DNA of 64,000 bases, taken from positions 2,480,001-2,544,000 of the forward strand of contig CBDDLA010000001.1 of assembly GCA_965230485.1 (NCBI GenBank), read 5' to 3'. Every line of letters begins with the position of its first letter. The stretch's first letter is position 1. The stretch comes from Putridiphycobacter sp965230485. GTDB lineage: Bacteria; Bacteroidota; Bacteroidia; Flavobacteriales_D; Crocinitomicaceae. The notes under the pieces were generated by a model. The model worked only from the letters and a program-made list of their open reading frames with translations. It made no database searches and was not told the origin of the DNA. Below are positions 45,568 through 54,805 of this stretch, one piece after another. The position numbers were made by a program, and so were the translations under genes.

Positions 45568-46620
45568 TTATTTAAACGACCAGTTATAATCGTTAATATC
45601 CTTTAGGCATGCGGTTAATAAATCAATTGAACCTTCAATGTCTTCGACGTGTGCCATCTCAATTACTTGATGCAAATGACGGGTAGGAATAGATATTGCT
45701 CCCGCAATTGATCCGCCTTGAGTCATTCTTTGAATTCCTGCGGTATCGGTTCCGCCTGCAGTTAAAATTTCTGGTTGCCACTTAATATTATGCTTGTTAG
45801 CAGTTTTTTTCATAAAATCGACCATTCTGTAATCACAAATTGTACTTGCATCCATTATCTTTATAGCAGTGCCTTCACCAAGCTTTGTAATTTTCTCATG
45901 GGCTGCTGCACCAGGTAAATCAAAAGCAATTGTAGTATCTAATCCAAAACCAAAATCTGGATTTATCTTTAAGGAAGACACATTTGCACCACGAATGCCA
46001 ACCTCTTCTTGAACAGTAAATACACCATAAATATCATAGGGAACATCAACACCCTTCAAGGCACGTAACGTTTCTATTAAAATAAATACCGCAAGCCTAT
46101 TGTCTAACGATTTAGAATTGACACAATCTCCCATTTCGATAAATTCACGCTCTCTAGTAATAGGGTCGCCAATATTAACCATGGCCTCCACTTCTTTTTT
46201 CGTTAAACCAGTATCAATAAAATAATCACTTATTTTGGCCACTTTGTTTCGTTCTTCAGGAGACATTACATGAATTGGCTTAGATGCCATCACACCTATA
46301 ATATCTCTTTTTCCATGAATGATAACTCTTTGTGCAGTAAGGGTTTTTGGATCAAAACCGCCTAATGTATGAAAACGAATAAAACCGTTTTCGTCAATAT
46401 GAGTGACCATAAATCCAATTTCATCCATATGAGCACCAATCATTACTTTTTTATTCGCTTTGCCCTTTTTTAGAGCGTAAACATTACCCATATTATCGAT
46501 ACTCACTTCATCAACTAAAGGAGTAACCTCTCTGATTACTAATTCTCTGACTTTTTGCTCAAAACCAGGAGCACCAGGGGTTTTACATATTTCTGCTAAT
46601 AATGGAATTTGAATAGACAT
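45568..46620 (-). CDS. M42 family metallopeptidase
   Basis: The 350-residue cytosolic aminopeptidase shows the cocatalytic metal sites: GAHMDEIGF with His64/Asp66, SLDNR, the catalytic QEEVGIRGA, GLDTT and the final RHLHQ. M42 enzymes form large tetrahedral particles that trim peptides. The start is ATG at 46620. It is separated from the upstream small membrane protein by 28 bp. Confidence 0.94.
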   Translation of the reverse strand: MSIQIPLLAEICKTPGAPGFEQKVRELVIREVTPLVDEVSIDNMGNVYALKKGKANKKVMIGAHMDEIGFMVTHIDENGFIRFHTLGGFDPKTLTAQRVIIHGKRDIIGVMASKPIHVMSPEERNKVAKISDYFIDTGLTKKEVEAMVNIGDPITREREFIEMGDCVNSKSLDNRLAVFILIETLRALKGVDVPYDIYGVFTVQEEVGIRGANVSSLKINPDFGFGLDTTIAFDLPGAAAHEKITKLGEGTAIKIMDASTICDYRMVDFMKKTANKHNIKWQPEILTAGGTDTAGIQRMTQGGSIAGAISIPTRHLHQVIEMAHVEDIEGSIDLLTACLKDINDYNWSFK

Positions 46621-46648
46621 GGCAATTTTTTTGTTGAGTTTAAAGATA

Positions 46649-46945
46649 TTAATTATCTAGTTTTTCTGCACGACGAGGATACCGTTTAAGTTTTATACGA
46701 TAAGCTACCATAGTTGGTAAGGCTATGAAAATAGCGCCTAGTAAAAGCCAACCTTGCAGAGTTGGTTTTATTTTATAGTTATCTGGATATTCATTGTGAT
46801 TAAAGAATGATTTAAAGCTTACCTCTCGAATAAAGCTTTGAGCTTTACTGGTAATTTCTGCCTGAAATAATTCTACCTCGTAAAAGTAAAAAAAACAAAG
46901 CATAAATAATAAAATTGCAATAAATGCTAAAACAGATTTTTTCAT
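46649..46945 (-). CDS. Small two-helix membrane protein, unknown
   Basis: ATG at 46945 gives 98 residues; the longest frame starts at GTG 46957. Two membrane helices (about 4-24 and 64-84) flank a soluble loop of about 40 residues, and the C terminus is basic. No family was recognised. Confidence 0.5.
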   Translation of the reverse strand: MKKSVLAFIAILLFMLCFFYFYEVELFQAEITSKAQSFIREVSFKSFFNHNEYPDNYKIKPTLQGWLLLGAIFIALPTMVAYRIKLKRYPRRAEKLDN

Positions 46946-46960
46946 AATTAAATACACAAA

Positions 46961-46988
46961 AAATGCCGATCAATATTGATCAGCATTT
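46961..46988 (-). terminator. Terminator after the bacilliredoxin gene
   Basis: AAATGC/GCATTT enclose GATCAATATTGATC with one mismatch. On the minus strand a T run follows. It lies between the bacilliredoxin stop and the small membrane protein gene. Confidence 0.75.
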
Positions 46989-47013
46989 AAAATTTTAATT
47001 TCATTTTAATAAT

Positions 47014-47430
47014 CTAGCAATACTCATCAAAAGCCATTTCTAGGTTTTCAGCAATCATATCTGCAGTTCTACCTTCAATATGATGACGCTCTAAAAAATG
47101 AACTAAAGTTCCGTTTTTAAATAAACCAACTGAGGGCGAAGATGGTGGGTATGGCAAGGTATATTTTCTTGCTTGGTTTACAGCTTCTCCATCAACACCA
47201 GCAAACACAGTGGTTAATTTGCTTGGTAATTTTGAGTGTTTTACGGCTTTAATAACACCAGGTCGTAAGCTACCTGCAGCACATCCACAAACGGAGTTAA
47301 TTACTACAAGTACTGTGTCGTTATTTTTGTCATTTAAAACAGTGTCCACTTCTTCTGGTGATTCTAAGCTTTCAAATCCAGAAGAAACTAATTCTTCTTT
47401 CATTGGTTTTGTTAATTCTGGTGGGTACAT
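47014..47430 (-). CDS. BrxA/BrxB-type bacilliredoxin
   Basis: ATG at 47430 (138 residues) fits the family start MYPPELTKPM; the longer frame opens at TTG 47457. The active CGC is at Cys48 and Cys50 in NSVCGCAAG. In Firmicutes these proteins remove bacillithiol from oxidised proteins; some Bacteroidota also make bacillithiol, so the same role is plausible here. The gene lies 29 bp after the FAD oxidoreductase gene. Confidence 0.92.
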   Translation of the reverse strand: MYPPELTKPMKEELVSSGFESLESPEEVDTVLNDKNNDTVLVVINSVCGCAAGSLRPGVIKAVKHSKLPSKLTTVFAGVDGEAVNQARKYTLPYPPSSPSVGLFKNGTLVHFLERHHIEGRTADMIAENLEMAFDEYC

Positions 47431-47459
47431 ATTTTTGTCTTTTAATATATAGTACAAAG

Positions 47460-48503
47460 TTAAGGTAAATATTTTTCAAATCGCACAATATTAACTTCAT
47501 CATTTAATGATTTATTTTCTAATAAATGATCAAGTAAATTTGATGAGAAATAAGGGGCAAGCATAACACCTTTAGTACCTAGACCATTAAATATAGCAAG
47601 TTCTGGGTGATTACGGTGAGTACCCAAAAGAGGTCTTCTGTCTTTTACAGTGGGCCTAATTCCGGCTTGTTGTTCTACAATTTCGAAATCGAAATGAGCA
47701 AATGCTGTCAAACGATTTAAGAGGTCATTTTTTCCTGTCTCAGATGGTTCTTCTTCTTTTTTTTCCCAATTAATAGAGGCCCCTACTTTATATAATTGAT
47801 TGCCCAACGGCATTACGTAAAGGTTTTTATTTAAAACACCATCAAAATCGTAATTTTTTGTTTTAATGATTATTGTGTCACCATGAGTGCCATTTAATGG
47901 CAAATATTCGAAAAATGGATTTTTCTTTAGTCCAAATCCTTCACAAAAAATAATTTTACTGAATTCAAACTGCCGATATTTATTACCTTTTATAATAGCA
48001 TGATCAAAATCTTCTTCAATAAATTCAATTCCCATTTTCCGAAAGAATGCATTTGATAAATCAATATATAAATTGGTGTCTAAATGTCCAATCGAGTTAA
48101 CAAAACCAGCGCCAAAAGGAATTGACACTTTAGGAATACTTGGGTGCTGAACTGGGCCAAAATATTCGCTATATGAACAATTATTTTTTTTAACCATCCA
48201 GTTATTTTCATCTTCAATAGAATTAAAAATTTTTACTATAGGATGATGCCTTCGGATAGGATGGTTGAGCAAATTTTCTACTTGATTATAAAAAGCATCT
48301 GCAATTGGCAATAAGTCTGTTGCCATCCAGCTCATATTTAAACGTTTGAAAACAATTGGATTAATTAAGCCTGCAGCAGCCCTTGAGCATGTGTTTTTAG
48401 GAGAAGCTATAATTATAAAAGGCACTTTTTTTAAGTATAATTGCCATGCCATTGTAGCTCCAGCGATTCCAAATCCAACTACTATATAAGGTCTTTTTTG
48501 CAT
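47460..48503 (-). CDS. FAD-dependent amino-acid-oxidase-type oxidoreductase
   Basis: ATG at 48503 gives 347 residues, placing the dinucleotide motif VVGFGIAGATMA near the start; the longer frame opens at TTG 48539. The C-terminal half has VEQQAGIRPTVKDRRP and a GLGTKGVMLAP motif that closes over FAD. It belongs to the DAO family; substrate unknown. It lies 43 bp after comF. Confidence 0.85.
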   Translation of the reverse strand: MQKRPYIVVGFGIAGATMAWQLYLKKVPFIIIASPKNTCSRAAAGLINPIVFKRLNMSWMATDLLPIADAFYNQVENLLNHPIRRHHPIVKIFNSIEDENNWMVKKNNCSYSEYFGPVQHPSIPKVSIPFGAGFVNSIGHLDTNLYIDLSNAFFRKMGIEFIEEDFDHAIIKGNKYRQFEFSKIIFCEGFGLKKNPFFEYLPLNGTHGDTIIIKTKNYDFDGVLNKNLYVMPLGNQLYKVGASINWEKKEEEPSETGKNDLLNRLTAFAHFDFEIVEQQAGIRPTVKDRRPLLGTHRNHPELAIFNGLGTKGVMLAPYFSSNLLDHLLENKSLNDEVNIVRFEKYLP

Positions 48504-48546
48504 AGGAAATAAATACCAAATGTAGGTTTTTTTAGTCAAGAAAAGA

Positions 48547-49236
48547 TTATACCCTAGCAGCTAATGTTGCAACACTGATTTTACAATTAACTTTTGATAA
48601 AACCGCCGCAGCGCAAGCTTCAATTGTTGCGCCAGTAGTCAGTACATCATCCACTAATAATATGTGTTTATCTTTTAGTTTTTCGAAATTTTTTATTTCG
48701 AAAATGGTCCTTACATTTTCCCATCTATCATACTTCGAAAAATGAGTCTGAGATTTATTTGTTTTTTTTCTGTATAAGCTACTATTGTCGATACTAATGC
48801 CTGTAATTTTTTTAATTCCTTCTGATAGTAGTAGACTTTGATTATAACCTCTCCTACTTAATTTTTTAGGATGTAACGGAACAGGGATGATTACATCAAA
48901 ATTTTGATTTAAAGGCAGTTGTGATCCTATTATTTCTCCCATATGAATGGCAAGCTTTGTCTTAGAATAATACTTAATAGCGTGTAAAACGTCTTGGGTA
49001 TTGTTTCCTTTTTGATAATTATAAACACTGTAAACATTTTCAATGTCAATGCGACCCCAAAAAGTTTTTTGAATGCTTTCCATCATATTTACATGCCTAT
49101 CAATGTAGGGTAAATTAAATTTACATTCTAAGCAGATAAATGCCTCTTTATGGGTTAAATGTTTTTGGCATAATTCACAATTATTTGGAAAAAATACATC
49201 AATTAAAGAATAAGTAATAAAATGCACTAAATTCAT
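48547..49236 (-). CDS. ComF family phosphoribosyltransferase-like protein
   Basis: The 229-residue protein has an N-terminal four-cysteine zinc motif (NNCELC and CLEC) and a type I phosphoribosyltransferase domain with the PRPP loop ILLVDDVLTTGAT. ComF works in DNA uptake in naturally competent bacteria, but it is widespread without proven competence. Confidence 0.9.
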   Translation of the reverse strand: MNLVHFITYSLIDVFFPNNCELCQKHLTHKEAFICLECKFNLPYIDRHVNMMESIQKTFWGRIDIENVYSVYNYQKGNNTQDVLHAIKYYSKTKLAIHMGEIIGSQLPLNQNFDVIIPVPLHPKKLSRRGYNQSLLLSEGIKKITGISIDNSSLYRKKTNKSQTHFSKYDRWENVRTIFEIKNFEKLKDKHILLVDDVLTTGATIEACAAAVLSKVNCKISVATLAARV

Positions 49237-49621
49237 TTATAATTTGTTAAAATATCCTTGATGCAATGTATTGGAAATTTTTCACATTTCAAAGTTGGTA
49301 AGTAATGCCAATAGTTTAAAAAAAAGAATGCTTTTTATACCTACCTTGCAAACTGTAAAATTTAAAGGCATTTATGATTAAAAATGGTGATGTTGAAAAT
49401 TGTGGAGAAGTTGTTAGTCTAAATTTTTTTTCCGCCTAGTCTTCAAAATTATTCACTCAGAAACTTTATTGTAAACACCTTGTTTTATATATGTTTGGTG
49501 CTTGTTGAAGTTGCCGATTGTTGAAAAAACTGTTGTCTTTGTGAATTGTTTTATGTTGTGAAATACCGAAAAAATATGAACTTTTGTATTCCACTTTCTG
49601 CAATAAATAAAAGACCATTTT

Positions 49622-49668
49622 TTCGACAGAAAAGCATCACTTAAGAGTGATAATCTTCAACAGAAAAG
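49622..49668 (+). promoter_or_regulatory. Direct repeat TTCRACAGAAAAG and hairpin before nrdB
   Basis: TTCGACAGAAAAG (49622-49634) and TTCAACAGAAAAG (49656-49668) match in 12 of 13 bases. Between them ATCACT-TAAG-AGTGAT (49636-49651) can form a hairpin. The second repeat ends 28 bp before the nrdB ATG. It may control ribonucleotide reductase. The remainder of the 460-bp gap 49237-49621 is AT-rich; I looked for an NrdR box and did not find a convincing one. Confidence 0.4.
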
Positions 49669-49696
49669 TGACTGAACATTAAACGAAATTAGAATT

Positions 49697-50674
49697 ATGG
49701 CTGAATTAGACGAACCAATTTTAAATGAAAACCCCAATAGATTTGTATTGTTTCCAATACAACATGATGATATTTGGAAAGCTTATAAAACTCAAGAAGC
49801 TTGTATATGGACAGCTGAAGAATTAGATCTAGCACAGGATATGGTTGATTGGGAAGAAAAGTTAAATGACGACGAACGTTTTTTCATTAAACACGTTTTA
49901 GCATTTTTTGCAGCATCTGATGGTATCGTAAATGAAAATTTAGCTGAAAATTTTGTAAAAGAAGTACAATACACTGAGGCCAAGTTTTTTTACGGATTCC
50001 AAATTATGATGGAAAACATTCATTCTGAAACATATTCTTTGTTAATTGACACTTATATAAGAGATGATAAGGAGAAGGACTACCTGTTTAATGCATTGGA
50101 AACATTCCCGCCAGTTCAGAAAAAAGCTGAATGGGCATTAAACTGGATTGATAATGGAACGTTTGCTCAGCGCCTGATTGCTTTTGCAGCAGTTGAGGGA
50201 ATTTTCTTTTCTGGCTCGTTTTGTGCTATATTCTGGTTAAAGAAGAGAGGATTAATGCCTGGATTAACATTTTCAAATGAACTAATTTCAAGAGATGAAG
50301 GAATGCATATGGAGTTTGCAGTGTTGCTCTATAATGATCATTTAAAAAATAAATTACCAAAAGAAGAAATTCAAGAGATAATAACAACAGCTGTAGATAT
50401 TGAGAGAGAGTTCATTACTGAATCACTACCGGTGAAGTTAATTGGCATGAATGCTGATTTAATGGCTCAATATATTGAGTTTGTTGCAGATAGATTATTG
50501 GTTGAGTTAGGTAATGAAAAAGTATATAATGTAAGTAATCCATTCGATTTTATGGATATGATAAATCTTCAAGGCAAAACTAACTTCTTTGAAAAAAGAG
50601 TTGGAGAATACCAAAAAGCTGGTGTTCTCGGAGGAAGCGAAAAGCAAACCTTTTCATTAGATGAAGATTTTTAA
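49697..50674 (+). CDS. nrdB: Ribonucleotide reductase class Ia, small subunit
   Basis: The 325-residue subunit holds the diiron centre and tyrosyl radical. Ligands are visible as Asp75 (FAASDGIV), Glu106 and His109 (ENIHSE), and the radical Tyr113 is present in HSETYSLL, as in the eukaryote-like group. It is 30 bp before nrdA, which follows in the same transcript. Confidence 0.97.
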   Translation: MAELDEPILNENPNRFVLFPIQHDDIWKAYKTQEACIWTAEELDLAQDMVDWEEKLNDDERFFIKHVLAFFAASDGIVNENLAENFVKEVQYTEAKFFYGFQIMMENIHSETYSLLIDTYIRDDKEKDYLFNALETFPPVQKKAEWALNWIDNGTFAQRLIAFAAVEGIFFSGSFCAIFWLKKRGLMPGLTFSNELISRDEGMHMEFAVLLYNDHLKNKLPKEEIQEIITTAVDIEREFITESLPVKLIGMNADLMAQYIEFVADRLLVELGNEKVYNVSNPFDFMDMINLQGKTNFFEKRVGEYQKAGVLGGSEKQTFSLDEDF

Positions 50675-50704
50675 GTAAAAAACCCTATATTAAATTGTGT
50701 AAGT

Positions 50705-53068
50705 ATGTATGTAGTTAAAAGAGACGGAAGGAAAGAGCCTGTTAAATTCGATAAAATAACAGCAAGAGTAAAAAAATTATGCTATGGATTAGATGGTATT
50801 GTACAGCCAGAATTAGTAGCAATGAAAGTAATTGAAGGATTATATGATGGTGTAACAACTATAGAGCTAGATAATCTAGCCGCAGAGGTTGCAGCTTCAA
50901 AAACAATTGAACATCCTGATTACGCATTATTAGCCTCTAGAATATCAGTTTCTAATTTACATAAAAACACAAAAAAGTCATTTTCTGAAACAGTAGAAGA
51001 TTTATACAACTATGTTGACCCTAAAACAGGACAAAATGCATCTTTAATTGCAGAAGATGTATATGAAATTGTTAAGAATAATGCTGATTTCTTAGATGGA
51101 CAAATTATTTATGACAGAGATTTTAAATACGACTATTTTGGATTTAAAACTTTAGAAAGGGCTTACTTATTAAGGTTAAACGGAGAGATAGTTGAACGTC
51201 CACAGCACATGTTAATGCGTGTATCTGTAGGAATTCACAAAGACGATATCGAATCAGCTGTTAAGACATACAACCTAATGTCCGAAGGATGGTTTACACA
51301 TGCAACACCAACACTTTTTAATGCCGGAACACCTAAACCTCAGATGTCATCTTGCTTTTTACTAACCATGAAAGAAGATAGCATAGCAGGGATTTATGAT
51401 ACATTAAAACAATGTGCACAAATTTCTCAATCTGCTGGTGGAATTGGGTTGTCGATTCACGATATTAGAGCAAAAGGAGGATACATTAAAGGAACAAATG
51501 GCACATCAAATGGAATTGTTCCAATGTTAAGAGTGTATAATGATACGGCTCGTTATGTAGACCAAGGAGGAGGAAAACGTAAGGGTTCATTTGCCATTTA
51601 CATTGAGCCATGGCATGCTGATATTACAGACTTTTTAGATTTAAAAAAGAATACAGGTAAAGAAGAGCAACGGGCAAGAGATTTATTTTATGCCATGTGG
51701 ATTCCTGATTTATTTATGAAGCGTGTGAAAGACAATGGAGAGTGGACACTAATGTGTCCAAATGAGTGTCCTGGATTATCAGAAGCTTACGGCGATAAAT
51801 TTGAAGAATTATATACTAAATACGAGACTGAAGGTAAAGGGCGAAAAACAATTAAGGCGCAAGATATTTGGTTTAAAATTTTGGAGTCTCAAATTGAAAC
51901 AGGAACACCTTACATGGTGTACAAAGATGCTGCAAACTTAAAGTCAAATCAGCAAAATTTAGGAACAATCAAATCTTCAAACCTATGTACTGAAATTCTA
52001 GAGTACACTGCACCAGATGAAACCGCAGTTTGTAATTTAGGCTCTATCGCATTACCAAAATTTGTCGATACAGAAACCAAAGAATTTGATCACAATAAAT
52101 TATTTGATGTTGCTTATCAATTAACAAAGAATTTAAATAAAGTAATTGACGTTAACTATTACCCAGTTGAAGAAGCACGTAATTCAAACATGCGACACCG
52201 CCCTGTTGGGATTGGAGTTCAGGGCTTAGCAGATGCATTTATTTTAATGCGTTTCCCATTTGATTCGGCTGAAGCAAAGAAATTAAATAGAGAAATTTTT
52301 GAAACAATTTATTATGCTTCAGTTACAGCGTCCAAAGATTTATCAAAAATTGAAGGGCCGTATTCAACATTTAAAGGATCACCAATGTCAAAAGGGATAT
52401 TCCAATTTGATATGTGGGGTGTAACTCCTTCAAATAGGTGGGAATGGGATATTCTTAAGGAAGAAGTCAAAGAGCATGGTGTAAGAAATTCATTATTGAT
52501 GGCTCCAATGCCAACGGCATCAACAGCTCAAATTCTTGGAAATAATGAATGTTTTGAACCTTATACTTCTAATGTATATACAAGAAGAGTATTATCAGGA
52601 GAATTCATTATAGTGAATAAGCATTTATTGAAAGATTTGGTAAAATTAGGCTTATGGAATTCAGAAATGAAGAACACGTTAATGGCGTCTAATGGTTCTA
52701 TCCAAAATATAAAAGGAATTCCAGATGATATTAAAGCACTATATAAAACGGCATGGGAAATTTCTCAAAAAGTAATTATTGATCTAGCGGCTGATAGAGG
52801 AGCTTATATATGTCAATCACAATCGTTGAATTTATTTATGGAAAATGCCAACTTTGCTAAATTAACGTCAATGCATTTTTATGGTTGGGAAAAGGGACTT
52901 AAGACAGGAATGTACTACTTAAGAACAAAAGCTGCAACTGATGCCGTTAAGTTTACGCTTGAGAAAGCTGCTGAGGTAATGCCCGTGGCGAAAACGGAAG
53001 AAGAAAGATTAGCTGAGATTGCCTGTTCATTAGACGATCCAGATAATTGTGAAATGTGCAGTGGATAG
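50705..53068 (+). CDS. nrdA: Ribonucleotide reductase class Ia, large subunit
   Basis: The 787-residue subunit reduces ribonucleoside diphosphates. An ATP-cone for dATP feedback spans about 1-95. Catalytic residues are visible in MSSCFLL, NLCTEI (with Asn, Cys and Glu) and ETAVCNLGS, and the shuttling cysteine pair is Cys782/Cys785 in NCEMC at the very end. The final codons and stop lie inside the first copy of a 65-bp tandem duplication. Confidence 0.97.
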   Translation: MYVVKRDGRKEPVKFDKITARVKKLCYGLDGIVQPELVAMKVIEGLYDGVTTIELDNLAAEVAASKTIEHPDYALLASRISVSNLHKNTKKSFSETVEDLYNYVDPKTGQNASLIAEDVYEIVKNNADFLDGQIIYDRDFKYDYFGFKTLERAYLLRLNGEIVERPQHMLMRVSVGIHKDDIESAVKTYNLMSEGWFTHATPTLFNAGTPKPQMSSCFLLTMKEDSIAGIYDTLKQCAQISQSAGGIGLSIHDIRAKGGYIKGTNGTSNGIVPMLRVYNDTARYVDQGGGKRKGSFAIYIEPWHADITDFLDLKKNTGKEEQRARDLFYAMWIPDLFMKRVKDNGEWTLMCPNECPGLSEAYGDKFEELYTKYETEGKGRKTIKAQDIWFKILESQIETGTPYMVYKDAANLKSNQQNLGTIKSSNLCTEILEYTAPDETAVCNLGSIALPKFVDTETKEFDHNKLFDVAYQLTKNLNKVIDVNYYPVEEARNSNMRHRPVGIGVQGLADAFILMRFPFDSAEAKKLNREIFETIYYASVTASKDLSKIEGPYSTFKGSPMSKGIFQFDMWGVTPSNRWEWDILKEEVKEHGVRNSLLMAPMPTASTAQILGNNECFEPYTSNVYTRRVLSGEFIIVNKHLLKDLVKLGLWNSEMKNTLMASNGSIQNIKGIPDDIKALYKTAWEISQKVIIDLAADRGAYICQSQSLNLFMENANFAKLTSMHFYGWEKGLKTGMYYLRTKAATDAVKFTLEKAAEVMPVAKTEEERLAEIACSLDDPDNCEMCSG

Positions 53069-53183
53069 AAGCAAACACCAGTTTGGTGACTATCCAGTGG
53101 TAAATTCGGTGAAGCCAAATGTGCAGTGGATAGAAGCAAACACCAGTTTGGTGACTATCTGGTGGTAAATTCGGCAAAGCAAT
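53054..53183 (+). repeat. 65-bp tandem duplication spanning the nrdA stop codon
   Basis: Two copies, 53054-53118 and 53119-53183, are identical over the first 41 bases and match at about 59 of 65 in total. The first copy starts within nrdA, so MCSG and the TAG stop are repeated. Each copy can fold: TGGATAG with CTATCCA (53062-53068 and 53090-53096 in the first copy) and inner CACCA/TGGTG. In the second copy one outer pair becomes G-T and the end is lost. Confidence 0.9.
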
Positions 53184-53245
53184 TATATACAGATAGTATG
53201 AATCCTATCTCGCTAGAAGAAAAGATAGTAATTTAATTTAACAAT

Positions 53246-53285
53246 AAAAATATCCCATTTAGAAACCTCTAAATGGGATATTTTT
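53246..53285. terminator. Terminator downstream of nrdA
   Basis: A perfect 18-bp stem built from AAAAATATCCCATTTAGA and its complement around AACC, with T-rich right and A-rich left flanks. It ends the nrdBA transcript, or a minus-strand one. Confidence 0.93.
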
Positions 53286-53303
53286 ATAATGTACGCCGCT
53301 TTG

Positions 53304-53347
53304 CAAAGGTAAATGAGATGATAATTTACCTGAATTAGTTACCTTTG
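53304..53347. promoter_or_regulatory. Mirror-image -7 elements in front of dut
   Basis: CAAAGGTAA (53304-53312) and TTACCTTTG (53339-53347) are a perfect 9-bp inverted repeat. The right arm holds TACCTTTG, a match to TAnnTTTG, 18 bp before the dut start; the left arm gives the same element on the minus strand. No clear -33 boxes are seen. Confidence 0.45.
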
Positions 53348-53364
53348 ATCGCAATATTAAATTC

Positions 53365-53799
53365 ATGAAAGTAAAAATTGTTAATCAATCAAATAATGCA
53401 CTGCCAGCGTATGAAACTGACAGCTCAGCAGGAGTTGATTTAAGAGCATTTACATCCAAAAAAATAATTCTAAAACCATTAGAGCGAGTACTTATAAAAA
53501 CAGGTTTATTTCTTGAGATACCTGAGGGTTATGAAGCACAGGTTCGCCCTAGAAGTGGATTAGCCTATAAGAACGGAATTACTGTCTTAAATTCACCTGG
53601 GACAATAGATGCTGATTATCGTGGAGAAATTGGCGTGATTTTGGTAAACCTATCAAATGAAGTATTTCAAATTGAAAATGGTGAGCGAATTGCTCAGTTA
53701 GTATTTGCAAAATTTGAACAACCAGAATTTCGTGAAGTCGAAATTTTAAACGAAACAAAACGTGGTGCAGGAGGATTTGGAAGCACCGGGAAAAAATAA
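53365..53799 (+). CDS. dut: dUTP diphosphatase
   Basis: The 144-residue trimeric enzyme removes dUTP and provides dUMP. Motifs seen are RPRSGLAYKNG, NSPGTIDADYRGEIGVILVN, NGERIAQLVF and the Gly-rich RGAGGFGSTGK tail. It begins a four-base gap before the nucleotidyltransferase gene, the first of a tightly packed cluster. Confidence 0.97.
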   Translation: MKVKIVNQSNNALPAYETDSSAGVDLRAFTSKKIILKPLERVLIKTGLFLEIPEGYEAQVRPRSGLAYKNGITVLNSPGTIDADYRGEIGVILVNLSNEVFQIENGERIAQLVFAKFEQPEFREVEILNETKRGAGGFGSTGKK

Positions 53800-53803
53800 T
53801 TAA

Positions 53804-54805
53804 ATGAATATTATAATACCAATGGCAGGTATGGGGAGTCGATTGAGACCACATACATTAACAATACCTAAACCATTAGTACCAGTAGGGGGTAAACCTA
53901 TTGTACACCGTTTAGTGGAAGACATAGTAGCAACTTCTACCGAAAAAATTGATGAAATAGCATTTGTTATTGGAGAGTTTGGTTCTGAAGTTGAAAAGGA
54001 GTTAATTAAAATGGCAGAAAGTCTTGGAGCTAAGGGTCGAGTATTTAAGCAAGAATCTCCATTAGGTACAGCTCATGCGGTTTTGTGTGCAGCTGATTGC
54101 TTAAAAGGACCTGTTGTTGTGGCTTTTGCAGACACACTATTTCGGGCTGATTTTAAGTTGGAAACTCAAGATGATGGAATTATTTGGGTAAAGCAAATAG
54201 ATAATCCATCTGCTTTCGGAGTGGTAAAGTTAGATGACAACGAACATATAGTTGATTTTATTGAAAAACCGAAAGAATTTATCTCGGACTTAGCAATGAT
54301 TGGAATTTATTATTTTAAATCAGGAGAATCATTAAAAGAAGAGCTTCAACACCTTATAGATAATAATATTATTAAGGGAGGAGAATACCAGTTGCCTGAT
54401 GCACTTAAAAATTTGACTAAAAAAGGAAAAAAATTTAAGACAGGCAAGGTTTCAGAATGGCTTGATTGCGGGAACCCTCGAGTAACAATACACACTAACC
54501 AACGTGTACTAGAATTCGACAAAAATGAGAAGCTAGTAGCTGATGACGTAGAATTAATCAATTCGGTTATCATACCACCTTGCTTTATAGGAGAAAACGT
54601 AAGTATTGAAAACTCAATTATTGGTCCTCATGTATCACTAGGTGCAGGAGCCAAAATTAATAATTCACTAATAAAAAATTCAATAGTTCAAAAAAATAGC
54701 AGACTCGAGAATACAATTATTAAAGACTCAATGATTGGAAATAACGCCAATATATTAAGTGAAGCAAAGTCCATTAGTATAGGAGATTATACAACTATTG
54801 AATAA
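53804..54805 (+). CDS. Sugar-phosphate nucleotidyltransferase
   Basis: The 333-residue enzyme has the nucleotidyltransferase signature GMGSRLRPHTLTIPKPLVPVGGKP, and a C-terminal left-handed beta-helix with hexapeptide-like repeats (about 255-333). It makes an NDP-sugar; the sugar and nucleotide cannot be fixed from the sequence. It shares one base with the TPR gene. Confidence 0.9.
   Translation: MNIIIPMAGMGSRLRPHTLTIPKPLVPVGGKPIVHRLVEDIVATSTEKIDEIAFVIGEFGSEVEKELIKMAESLGAKGRVFKQESPLGTAHAVLCAADCLKGPVVVAFADTLFRADFKLETQDDGIIWVKQIDNPSAFGVVKLDDNEHIVDFIEKPKEFISDLAMIGIYYFKSGESLKEELQHLIDNNIIKGGEYQLPDALKNLTKKGKKFKTGKVSEWLDCGNPRVTIHTNQRVLEFDKNEKLVADDVELINSVIIPPCFIGENVSIENSIIGPHVSLGAGAKINNSLIKNSIVQKNSRLENTIIKDSMIGNNANILSEAKSISIGDYTTIE

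Noticed and set aside
49237..49696. NrdR box in front of nrdB
   Set aside because: AACACC and GGTG around 49475-49500 give a weak inverted repeat but no match to the NrdR consensus.
52915..53177. Two overlapping minus-strand frames with a shared peptide at the end of nrdA
   Set aside because: The shared peptide is only the translation of the 65-bp tandem duplication in two frames; they also cover nrdA.
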